From Streptomyces sp. HSG2 (GTDB lineage: Bacteria; Actinomycetota; Actinomycetes; Streptomycetales; Streptomycetaceae), in NCBI RefSeq assembly GCF_016598575.1, contig NZ_CP066801.1:3906001-3970000 (forward strand): a stretch of DNA of 64,000 nt, given 5' to 3'. The position numbers and the translations under genes are program-made. The first letter of the stretch is position 1; the number at the start of each line of letters is the position of its first letter. The notes beneath the pieces are model-generated. The model had not been told where the DNA came from. It saw nothing but the letters and a program-made list of their open reading frames with translations, and made no database searches. Positions 18,642 to 27,167 of the stretch are shown here, in pieces.

Positions 18642-19808
18642 ATGGCTGACATGAACTGGAACACGCACACCATCGCACTTGGAGGCACTCGGTACCCGTA
18701 TTTCTATGGGCACGAATGCATGGGTCGCATTATCGATTCGATTGCCGGATATGATGCAGACAGATTCATCGTCGTCACGGACGACAACGTGCTCGCATTG
18801 CACGGCGAATCATTGTTGCCGAGGCTCGGCGAGCATGCGCCGGTCCAGGTGCTCAGCCTGCCCGCCGGCGATGGGATGAAAGCGCTGCCGAACCTCGCGG
18901 CACATCTCGAACAGGCCATTGCGTCCGGAGCGACCCGGCGATCCGTGGTGATTGCCTTCGGCGGCGGGGTGCCGGGCAATCTCGCGGGGGTGGTCGCCGC
19001 GCTGCTGTTCCGCGGGGTGCGCCTGGTGCACATCCCGACCACGACCGTGGCGGCGATGGACTCGGTGATTTCGCTCAAGCAGGCCATCAACAGCGGGTCC
19101 GGGAAGAACCACATAGGCACGTATCACACGCCCGAGGCGGTGTACCTGGACGTGGCGCTCCTGCGGACGCTCGAGGGCAAGCAACTGCGCTCCGGGCTCT
19201 GCGAGGCGACGAAGAACTGTCTGGCCATTCGACCGCAGAGCATCTCCGACTTGCGGCGCGTCCTGGCGGACGGTGACCTCGCGTCACCCTCAACCCTGCT
19301 CTGGCTGCTGGAGGAGAGCCTCGAGGCGAAGATCTCCGTAACCGAGCGGGATCGCTACGAGCAGAAGGCCGGGCTGATCCTGGAATACGGCCACACCGTT
19401 GGACACGCCGTCGAGATTTGTGATCAGCGGCTTCGTGGCGCCGAAGGCATCTCGCACGGGGAAGCCGTGATGTTCGGGATGCTCGCCGCCGCAAGGATCT
19501 CCGCGGCGGTCGGCGGCCTCACCCAGGACGACGTGAGCATGCACGACGAGCTGGCCTACGCGCTCGGCGCGCCCGTCACCGTCCCGGACGGCCTGTCCAT
19601 TGCCGATGTCGTGAACGCCGTCCGGTTGGACAACAAGCGGGGATACCTGCCTGTTTCGGCTGGGGAGGCGGCGATGGTCGTACTGGACGAGCTGGGCAAG
19701 CCGATGGGCTCGCGTGATCTGCCGCTGGTTCCGGTGCCTATGGACCTGGTCGAGGAGACGGTTGCCGGGCTGCGTGTTGACCGGCACGGCCTTTCCCTTC
19801 AGCACTGA
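18642..19808 (+). CDS. 2-deoxy-scyllo-inosose synthase
   Basis: A 388-residue member of the sugar-phosphate cyclase/dehydroquinate synthase family. The loop FGGGVPGNLAG (about residues 105-115) has N where dehydroquinate synthases have D, the mark of 2-deoxy-scyllo-inosose synthases (BtrC/NeoC/TobC). The catalytic lysine lies in SGSGKNHIGTYHTP (about residue 153). Metal ligands lie in GLCEATKN, EYGHTVGHAVE and ISHGEAV. The enzyme cyclises glucose 6-phosphate to 2-deoxy-scyllo-inosose, the committed step to 2-deoxystreptamine-type aminocyclitols. ATG 18642 is chosen because the conserved protein begins there. The first 40 codons are less GC-rich than the neighbours. This gene shows most clearly that the cluster makes an aminocyclitol. 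Confidence 0.93.
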   Translation: MADMNWNTHTIALGGTRYPYFYGHECMGRIIDSIAGYDADRFIVVTDDNVLALHGESLLPRLGEHAPVQVLSLPAGDGMKALPNLAAHLEQAIASGATRRSVVIAFGGGVPGNLAGVVAALLFRGVRLVHIPTTTVAAMDSVISLKQAINSGSGKNHIGTYHTPEAVYLDVALLRTLEGKQLRSGLCEATKNCLAIRPQSISDLRRVLADGDLASPSTLLWLLEESLEAKISVTERDRYEQKAGLILEYGHTVGHAVEICDQRLRGAEGISHGEAVMFGMLAAARISAAVGGLTQDDVSMHDELAYALGAPVTVPDGLSIADVVNAVRLDNKRGYLPVSAGEAAMVVLDELGKPMGSRDLPLVPVPMDLVEETVAGLRVDRHGLSLQH

Positions 19809-19822
19809 AACGGTGAGGTGAC

Positions 19823-21109
19823 GTGGTGAGCGAACTGGCCCTCGACGGTGGCCGTCCGGTGTGGACAGAAGGGTGGCCCCGGTGGCCGCAGCTCGGACCC
19901 GACACGCTCCGAAGCGTGTCCGAGACGCTGGAGAGCGAGAGATGGGCCGTCAGCGGACCGTGGTCGGGAAGCCGGCCAATCGAGCGGGAGCTTGCGGAGA
20001 GGTTCGCCTCGTTCGTCGGAGCCGAGTGGTGTGTTCCCGTCGATCACGGCTCGAGCGCTCTGGTCGCCGGGCTGCACGCGCTGGGTGTTGGCCCGGGTGA
20101 CGAGGTCATCGTCCCTGGACTCACCTGGGTGGCGAGCGCGTCGGTGGTCGCCCGGGCCGGCGCGGTGCCCGTACTCGTGGACATAGACCCGAACACTCTG
20201 TGCATTGAACCCCAGGCTGTCGAGGCCGCGATCACTCCGGCCACGGTCGCCATCACCGCGGTCCACCTGTACTCCGCCATGGCGAACATGGATGCCCTGC
20301 GAGTCATTGCCGACAGGCACGGGCTGGCACTCGTCGAGGACGCGGCGCAAGCATACGGAGCCAGTTGGCGGGGTGCCGGCGCAGGGAGTCTGGGTGACTT
20401 CGGCGCCTTCAGCGCACAGCAGGGCAAGACGCTGACGTCTGGAGAGGGTGGCTTGCTCGTCACGTCCGATGACGGCCTGCGTGCCAAGGCCGAGATGCTC
20501 CGTGGCGACGGCCGCCGCTATGCGACGGGCCCGCAGGTACGGGGCCGGTCGGACCTCGAGGAGCGGTCGGTGGTGCAGGGGTGGAACATGCATCTGACCG
20601 AAATTCAGGCTGGCCTGTTGCTGGACGGACTGGAACGGCTCCCGCTGCAGAATCGGCAACGTGCCCTGTTCGCAGAGCAGTTGGACAAGGATCTCGTCGC
20701 GGAGGGGGACCTCGAGTCGATCGTCCCGTACGGGGCAAACGACCAGCGCGCGTACTACCACTATGCGATCCGCCTACGGGAGGGCGCGTTCGCGGGACTC
20801 GGCGCCACGGCCGTGTGCGAGGCGCTGAGTGCGGAACTCGGATATTGGGTCCACCCGCCGTACCGGCCGCTGGACGGCCATCCCTTGTACGACCCTCGAC
20901 GATTCCCTGGTGCCGGGGACGGGCCACTGGCCGAACGGCTCAACCCGAGCGCCTACCACCTGCCGGCTGCGCATCGGGAAGCCGCACGGACGGTTCTCTT
21001 CCACCACCCGATGCTCCTCGGCGGGGACGCGCACCGCGAGGCGATTGTGGAGGCGTTCGCGAAGGTGCGCCGACTCGCTGGGCAGCTTCGCGCAGCGAAG
21101 ACCAAGTGA
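19823..21109 (+). CDS. L-glutamine:2-deoxy-scyllo-inosose aminotransferase (StsC/BtrS type)
   Basis: A 428-residue PLP enzyme of the secondary-metabolism aminotransferase (DegT/DnrJ/EryC1) group. PLP contacts are visible in EDAAQAYGA and the Schiff-base lysine in SAQQGKTLTSGEGG (about residue 201). The N-terminal DGGRPVWTEGWPRWP segment is a hallmark of cyclitol aminotransferases such as StsC, BtrS and NeoB. It would convert the keto group of 2-deoxy-scyllo-inosose into an amine with glutamine as donor, and may act twice, as BtrS/NeoB do. A GTG start (19823 or 19826) follows GGTGAGGTG 15 nt downstream of the synthase stop. Confidence 0.92.
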   Translation: MVSELALDGGRPVWTEGWPRWPQLGPDTLRSVSETLESERWAVSGPWSGSRPIERELAERFASFVGAEWCVPVDHGSSALVAGLHALGVGPGDEVIVPGLTWVASASVVARAGAVPVLVDIDPNTLCIEPQAVEAAITPATVAITAVHLYSAMANMDALRVIADRHGLALVEDAAQAYGASWRGAGAGSLGDFGAFSAQQGKTLTSGEGGLLVTSDDGLRAKAEMLRGDGRRYATGPQVRGRSDLEERSVVQGWNMHLTEIQAGLLLDGLERLPLQNRQRALFAEQLDKDLVAEGDLESIVPYGANDQRAYYHYAIRLREGAFAGLGATAVCEALSAELGYWVHPPYRPLDGHPLYDPRRFPGAGDGPLAERLNPSAYHLPAAHREAARTVLFHHPMLLGGDAHREAIVEAFAKVRRLAGQLRAAKTK

Positions 21110-21129
21110 TGACAGAAGAGGTAAGTGCT

Positions 21130-21957
21130 ATGGCGAAGATTGTCCTTACCGGCGCAAGCTCAGGCATCGGGGCGGCAGCCGCTGTGGAGCTCACGAAGCG
21201 TGGGCAGCAGGTGGTCGCGGTAGGCCGCTCCCCTGAGAAACTGGCGAATGTGCACCGGCAGATGGTGCTTGTGGCGCCCAGCGGTCTGGACGTACCGGAG
21301 CCGATCGCTGCCGACCTGACCGTCATGGCCGATGTGCGGCACTTGGCCGCGGTACTGTTGGAGCGCTGCCCGCGCATCGACGTGCTGGTCAACAACGCCG
21401 CCGCACAGCCCAGCAGGCGTGTCCTCACCGCGGATGGCTACGAGTTGGGGCTTGCTGTGAACCACCTGGCCCCCTACCTGATGACCCGACTCCTGGTGGA
21501 CCGCCTTCGGGACTCTGCCGGACGGGTGGTCACCACCTCCTCCTCCACGCATGTCAAGGGCAGCTTCGACTTCGGTGATCTCCAAATGGAGCGCGGCTGG
21601 CGCAGCCAGCTCTCCTACGGCCGCTCCAAGCTGGCGAACATTCTCTTCACCAGTGAGCTTCATAGGCGGACGCAACTGCCCGCGTCCTCGTTCCACCCCG
21701 GAGCCATCTCCACCGACCTGAACCGGAACTCTCCGTTCGTCCGGTTGGTCAAGCCTTTCGAGAGGTTTGTTTTGGCGCCTCCGGAGAAGGGCGCGGAGAC
21801 GCTGGTCTGGCTGGCGACCGACGCCGAAGGTGCTGCCCCGCGCGGTCTGTATTACGCGGATCGCGGCCCGGTGGATCCTTCGCCGCTCGCCCGCGACGGC
21901 GAGCTGGCCGCCCAGCTCTGGAAGGTGAGCGCGGACCTCGTGGGCCTGGAGCCGTAG
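21130..21957 (+). CDS. Short-chain dehydrogenase/reductase
   Basis: About 275 residues with a TGASSGIG nucleotide loop directly after the start, NNAAAQ, and the active-site triad: Ser in TTSSSTHVKG, then YGRSK (Tyr/Lys). ATG 21130 is preferred because AGAAGAGG lies 9 nt upstream; ATG 21109, overlapping the aminotransferase stop, is the alternative. The position after the DOI synthase and aminotransferase suggests it oxidises 2-deoxy-scyllo-inosamine so that a second amine can be added. That step uses a zinc alcohol dehydrogenase (NeoA) or a radical SAM enzyme (BtrN) elsewhere, so this would be a non-homologous replacement. It resembles the retinol-dehydrogenase/protochlorophyllide-reductase-like SDR group. 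Confidence 0.82.
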   Translation: MAKIVLTGASSGIGAAAAVELTKRGQQVVAVGRSPEKLANVHRQMVLVAPSGLDVPEPIAADLTVMADVRHLAAVLLERCPRIDVLVNNAAAQPSRRVLTADGYELGLAVNHLAPYLMTRLLVDRLRDSAGRVVTTSSSTHVKGSFDFGDLQMERGWRSQLSYGRSKLANILFTSELHRRTQLPASSFHPGAISTDLNRNSPFVRLVKPFERFVLAPPEKGAETLVWLATDAEGAAPRGLYYADRGPVDPSPLARDGELAAQLWKVSADLVGLEP

Positions 21958-22007
21958 GACTCCCAGCATCTGCCGATTCCGGAATTTTCTAGATCAATTG
22001 CTTGGAT

Positions 22008-25000
22008 ATGGGGGAGGCAATGGGCGGTAATATTTCCGCCGGTCTTTCGGGAGCGGACAGAGAAGTCCCGAGCCTTACGCTGCCGGAGCTGATTCAGGAA
22101 CAAGTTGGCAGGACACCGAACCGGACGGCGGTCGAAGGCCTTGGCCGCAGGATGTCGTACGCGGAACTGAACGCCGCGGCTGATCGGCTCGCCACGGTCC
22201 TTGTCCGGCACGGGGCTGGTCCCGAGCGTTTCGTTGCCGTCGTCCTGCCACGCTCTCCGGAGCTTGTCGTGGCGCTGTACGCCGTCCTCAAGAGCGGCGC
22301 CGCTTACATCCCCGTGGATCCCGAGTACCCGCCGGAGCGCATCCAGTACATGCTGGACGACTCGGCGCCGGTGTGCGTCATCACCACCGAGGCGCTGGCG
22401 TCGCTGGTGCCCGCGTCCGCTCAGCTGCTCCTGCTCGATTCCGACGCGACCAGTGGGGAATCCGGCCGATTCCCGGAGGCCGAAGCCTGGCCGGTCGGCG
22501 GAAGGGAGCCCCTGATGCCCAGCCACCCCGCCTACGTCATCTACACATCGGGCTCGACCGGCCGCCCGAAGGGTGTCGTCGTCGAGCACAGCTCTGTCGT
22601 CGATTACGTGAGATGGGCAGCCGCCTCCTATCCGGGTGTGGAAGGGGAAACGGTACTCCATTCGCCCGTTTCGTTCGATCTGACGATCACCGCACTCTTC
22701 ACGCCCATGACCGTGGGCGGCACCGTCAAGGTTGCCACGCTCGACGAGCTGGCCGGCCGAGGCGAGTCAGCCGACGGCTACTGCGACTTCCTCAAGGTGA
22801 CCCCCAGCCACCTTGCCTTGCTCGACGCGCTCCCCAAAATGGTGCGAGCGGGGGGCAGCCTGGTGATTGGCGGTGAGCAGCTCACCGCGGACCAACTGGA
22901 CACATGGCGGCGTGAGAACCCCTCGGTGCACGTGTTCAATGAATACGGTCCCACCGAAGCGACCGTGGGGTGCGCGCTTTTCCGCCTGTCACCCGATGCC
23001 GAGGTACCTCCCGGACCCATTCCGATCGGACGCCCGGCCTGGAACACCGCGCTGTACATTCTGGACAGTCGGTTTGAGCCGGTGCCCGCAGGCGAGGAGG
23101 GTGAACTCTACATAGCGGGAGCCGGCCTGGCGCGCGGGTACCTGGGCAGACCTGAGCTCACCGCGGAGCGATTCGTGGCACATCCCTTCGGACCGCCGGG
23201 AAGCCGTATGTATCGCACCGGCGACCTCGTGCGGCTCCGTGGCGACGGCGAGTTGGAATTCATCGGGAGATTTGACGACCAGACAAAAGTCAATGGATTC
23301 CGCATCGAGACAGCAGAGGTGGAAAGCGCGCTGTGCGCCCTGCCTTGGGTCGCTCGCGCCGCGGTCGTCGCGAGAAAGAATCACCTCGGGGACGGATACC
23401 TCGCCGCCTTCGTCGTCCCCACGAAGAGTCCGGAGCACAACCCGCCTGACCCCGCAGACATTAAGAGCAGCCTGGCCACACGCCTTCCGCAGTACATGGT
23501 TCCCGCGCGGATCGAGACGGTGGACTCCTTCCCCCTCACACCGAATGGAAAGCTGGACCGTGCCGCGTTGCTCGCCCAGTCGGTCGGCGAGCATGTGACC
23601 ACATCGGTGTCGGACGACGATCCGTTGGGCTCGGCCTGGGCCGAGATCCTTGGCGGCCTCCCTCCGGACGAGGACATGGGCTTTCTCGAAGCGGGTGGTC
23701 AAAGCCTGACTGCGGCCCGTCTGATCGCTGTCATCGAGCGGCGTTGGGGTATCCGGCTGCGCCTTGCGACGTTCCTTCGTGAGGACACGTCCCTCGCCAC
23801 GCTACGTACGTTGGTGCGGACGGACTGCGTTGAGGCACAGCCCCCGGCGGGTCCTGGCATCCACCACCAGCCAGCCCTCTCCGCGCAGCAGCGACGCCTG
23901 TGGATTCATCAACAGGTCTTCCCGGACTCGCCTGCGTACAACGTCGTAGGACTGCTGGAGACCGACGGGCCCCTGGACGCCGCCGCCCTGCAGAGGGCGT
24001 GGGCATGGCTAGTGGCGCGACACGAGGTGCTTCGGACCACCGTCAACGTCGACGCCGCTGGCGTTGCTGTGTCCCGTGTCCATGAGATGTCCGCACTGCC
24101 CCCGGCGGCCACCCGCCTCATCCTCGCCTCACATGCGGGGAGCGACTGGAGGAAGGCCGTACAAACCTTCGCCTCGGACTCCGCCTGGCAGGTCTTCCGC
24201 GCTCAGGAATTGCCCCGGGCACTACTCGGCCTGTTGCTGGACACCAGCGGTTCCGGCCGCAGTGCCGTTCTGCTCTCGGCTGACCACATGGCGTCCGACC
24301 AGCAGTCCTTGGATCTGCTCTTCGCCGGACTCGCCGCCCGTTACCGCGCCGAGTGCGATGGCGTGAACACCGAAGAGGAGAAGCTGCCTGAGCCGCCGCA
24401 GTACAGCGCGGTGATGGCCGCCCAGTCTCCGCAGCCGCTCCAGCGCGCTCGGGAGCTGACGTACTGGCGGGAAACACTCAAAGACGCCGCCCCGGAGCTG
24501 AACCTCTCCTTCCAGCATTCCCGTCCTGCTGTGCCCACGTTCCGGGGCGCCTCCGTCGAGCAGGAGCTCGGCGCCAACGTGAGCGCTCTGCTCCAGCAGA
24601 AGGCCGCGGAATGGCGGGTCACGCCGGCCGTGGTGTTCCTGACCTGCTATGCGAGAGTCCTCGCCGACTGGGCCGGTGTGGAGGACGTCACGATCGGCGT
24701 GCCCGTCTCCGGGAGGGAGTCGGAGGAGGAGCACCACACCGTGGGCTTCTTCATGCGCACTCTTCCTGTGCGCCTGGGCATTCCGGGTGGTGCCGTGGCG
24801 AAGGACCTGCTGGATCCGGTGGCGGATGCACTCCTGTCAGCCATCGAACACGGGTCCCTGCCCTTCGACGAACTCGTCGAGGAGCTGGATCTGCCCCGTG
24901 ATGCCTCACGCAACCCCCTTTTCCAGGTCTGGTTCAACGATCTTACGCAAGCTGCTCCGCCCACCACGTTCGGAGCGCACTCGGCTACGGCGATCGAGCC

Positions 25001-27167
25001 CCCGACACCCTGGTCGCTCTTCGACGCCGGACTGTACGTCCATCGTGCGGCCAATGGCGGTTACAAGCTGCAACTCGTCCATGCGCTGGACCTCTGGCCG
25101 ACGAGCGCCGCACAGGAGTTCTTGAAGCAGTGCGCCGGGGAACTCGCTCAACTCGTCGGATCCCCGGCACGACAGACCGTCGTCGAACCGGTCGCTGACG
25201 ACCCACCGACCGTCGAGCACGGCGCTGTACGCACCTGCACGGACCTGGTGGCGGACGTACTCGATCACGGGCGCCGCCGACCGGAACTCGTCGCTATCCG
25301 TACCGCCGACAGATCGATCTCCTACGCCGAGCTGGCCGGCCGTATCAAGCGCGTCGCCGGACTGATCACATCGGCGACCCGTGACACCACCCCGGACCGC
25401 CCGGTCGCCGTGCACGCCACTCGGCACCCCGACCTGGCCACCGTCATTCTCGCCTCCTGGTTCGCTGGCCGTCCAGTGCTCCTGCTGGACCCGTCCTATC
25501 CGGACCAGTGGACTGACGACGCATCGTCCTCGGCCGGCGCCGTGCTGCACATATGTCTCGACGCGACGGACGTTGTCTCCAGCCGCCAGACCCCCGTACT
25601 CGCTATCAGCTCCGACATGCCAGCGGCTCCGGAAATGGATACCGACGAGATGGCGGCGATGCCTGTGGGGACAGTGGGCCATCTCCTGATGACGTCTGGG
25701 ACCACGGGTACACCGGACGTCGTAGCACTCCCATCCGAGGCACTGCCCGAGGCACTCGGCTGGTACGCGGATCACCTGGACCTCGGCCCCAATGATGTCT
25801 TCTGCCTGACCGCGCCTCCCGCGCACGACCCAGTTTTCCGCGATCTGCTACTGCCCCTCATCCTGGGCGCTGCCGTCCACGTTCCGCGGGATGCTGAGCT
25901 TCACCCAACCAACCTGCCCGAGCTCTTCGCGCAGACGGGTACGACGGTCTGGCACACCACCGCGACCCGTGCGCGGCTCGTCACAGGAGCGACCTCCGGC
26001 CGAGCAGACCTGGGCCGAATGCGGCGCATCGTCTTCCACGGCGAGCCGCTGCGCGAGGCCGATGCCGAGGCGGCCGCACGCCTCTGCCACCGAGCGGAGA
26101 TCTACAACCTGTACGGTGCCACGGAAACACCGCAGGCCAGCGCCTTGGGCCGGTGGGCCGGAACGCGTCCGACGGGACCCTCCGCCCCATCGGACACCGT
26201 TGCTGTGGCCGACATCGTGCCACATCGCTCCCTGTCGATCCGCACCGCGCGCGGAGAGGCCGGCGTCGGCGTCCCGGGCGAACTCGTGGTGCGCGGCCGA
26301 GGATTGGCGCTCGAGTACCGGGGCAGCTCTCGACGCAGACCACCACAGGCCGCGCCCGGCACGGCGCTGGACAGGATCTACCCGACCGGCGACCTCGCCT
26401 ACAGGACTCCCGACGAAGGGATAGTGCTCCTCGGCCGCATCGATCGACAGGTCGGCGTGCACGGTCACCGGGTCGAGCTGCCAGGAATCGAGCGGGTGCT
26501 CGCGGCGCAGCCGGGAGTGACGGACTGCCTCGTCACCGTCGACCCGGAGGCGGCCGACAGAATTCTGGCCTGGTATGTATCCACCAGGAACTACACGGAG
26601 GAGGGCCTCCGACAGGCACTCCGGGCACGTTTGCCGCAGTGGGCGATTCCCGCACTATTCACTCCAGTGGACCAACTGCCGGTAACAGCCAATGGAAAGG
26701 CGGACGTCCGCGCGCTCATGCGATTGCGGACCGCGCTCCCCACACCTCCACCCATCGAACACGAGACCGTCGCTGAGCTGGCCTCACTGATAGCCCTGCG
26801 CGCCGGCGAACTGGCCCAGGAGCGCTCCGGGCGCAGCACGAAGGCGCACGCGGACAGCTCGTTCTTCGAACTGGGACTCAACTCACTGGACCTTGTGCAG
26901 CTGCACCAGCGACTTGCGTCGGACGGCGTTGACTTCGCGATCGCCGACATCTTCCGCTTTCCCACTGCGCGCATGCTCGCCGACCACATCTCGGGCCGGG
27001 GGCGCTCGAAGGAACTGCAGCCGAGGACACAGGACGCCACACGGAAGAGCGATCTCGCCGCCCGGCGCAATGCTCGCGCCCGACTGCCCGTGCGCCAGTC
27101 CCCGCCAGCCGGAGCGCGACCGACATCAGCGAAACACATTAGCCAAGTAAGGAACCGTAAGGAATGA
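22008..27167 (+). CDS. Two-module NRPS: A-PCP-C-A-PCP
   Basis: About 1720 residues; TTG 22002, ATG 22008 and ATG 22020 are all possible starts. Domain 1 (A, about residues 20-530) has IYTSGSTGRPKGV, NEYGPTEATVG and RTGDLVRL, and its specificity residues read D-L-T-K-V-G-E-V-G(-K), nearly the asparagine code. PCP1 has FLEAGGQSLTAAR. The C domain follows, with DHMASDQ at the HHxxxDG position: the second His and the Asp are kept, the first His and the Gly are lost. A2 has SGTTGTPDVV (A3 lysine replaced by Asp) but keeps PTGDLAY and a C-terminal NGK lysine. PCP2 has FFELGLNSLDL. There is no thioesterase, so the chain passes to the KS protein encoded with a 4-nt overlap downstream. Confidence 0.9.
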   Translation: MGEAMGGNISAGLSGADREVPSLTLPELIQEQVGRTPNRTAVEGLGRRMSYAELNAAADRLATVLVRHGAGPERFVAVVLPRSPELVVALYAVLKSGAAYIPVDPEYPPERIQYMLDDSAPVCVITTEALASLVPASAQLLLLDSDATSGESGRFPEAEAWPVGGREPLMPSHPAYVIYTSGSTGRPKGVVVEHSSVVDYVRWAAASYPGVEGETVLHSPVSFDLTITALFTPMTVGGTVKVATLDELAGRGESADGYCDFLKVTPSHLALLDALPKMVRAGGSLVIGGEQLTADQLDTWRRENPSVHVFNEYGPTEATVGCALFRLSPDAEVPPGPIPIGRPAWNTALYILDSRFEPVPAGEEGELYIAGAGLARGYLGRPELTAERFVAHPFGPPGSRMYRTGDLVRLRGDGELEFIGRFDDQTKVNGFRIETAEVESALCALPWVARAAVVARKNHLGDGYLAAFVVPTKSPEHNPPDPADIKSSLATRLPQYMVPARIETVDSFPLTPNGKLDRAALLAQSVGEHVTTSVSDDDPLGSAWAEILGGLPPDEDMGFLEAGGQSLTAARLIAVIERRWGIRLRLATFLREDTSLATLRTLVRTDCVEAQPPAGPGIHHQPALSAQQRRLWIHQQVFPDSPAYNVVGLLETDGPLDAAALQRAWAWLVARHEVLRTTVNVDAAGVAVSRVHEMSALPPAATRLILASHAGSDWRKAVQTFASDSAWQVFRAQELPRALLGLLLDTSGSGRSAVLLSADHMASDQQSLDLLFAGLAARYRAECDGVNTEEEKLPEPPQYSAVMAAQSPQPLQRARELTYWRETLKDAAPELNLSFQHSRPAVPTFRGASVEQELGANVSALLQQKAAEWRVTPAVVFLTCYARVLADWAGVEDVTIGVPVSGRESEEEHHTVGFFMRTLPVRLGIPGGAVAKDLLDPVADALLSAIEHGSLPFDELVEELDLPRDASRNPLFQVWFNDLTQAAPPTTFGAHSATAIEPPTPWSLFDAGLYVHRAANGGYKLQLVHALDLWPTSAAQEFLKQCAGELAQLVGSPARQTVVEPVADDPPTVEHGAVRTCTDLVADVLDHGRRRPELVAIRTADRSISYAELAGRIKRVAGLITSATRDTTPDRPVAVHATRHPDLATVILASWFAGRPVLLLDPSYPDQWTDDASSSAGAVLHICLDATDVVSSRQTPVLAISSDMPAAPEMDTDEMAAMPVGTVGHLLMTSGTTGTPDVVALPSEALPEALGWYADHLDLGPNDVFCLTAPPAHDPVFRDLLLPLILGAAVHVPRDAELHPTNLPELFAQTGTTVWHTTATRARLVTGATSGRADLGRMRRIVFHGEPLREADAEAAARLCHRAEIYNLYGATETPQASALGRWAGTRPTGPSAPSDTVAVADIVPHRSLSIRTARGEAGVGVPGELVVRGRGLALEYRGSSRRRPPQAAPGTALDRIYPTGDLAYRTPDEGIVLLGRIDRQVGVHGHRVELPGIERVLAAQPGVTDCLVTVDPEAADRILAWYVSTRNYTEEGLRQALRARLPQWAIPALFTPVDQLPVTANGKADVRALMRLRTALPTPPPIEHETVAELASLIALRAGELAQERSGRSTKAHADSSFFELGLNSLDLVQLHQRLASDGVDFAIADIFRFPTARMLADHISGRGRSKELQPRTQDATRKSDLAARRNARARLPVRQSPPAGARPTSAKHISQVRNRKE

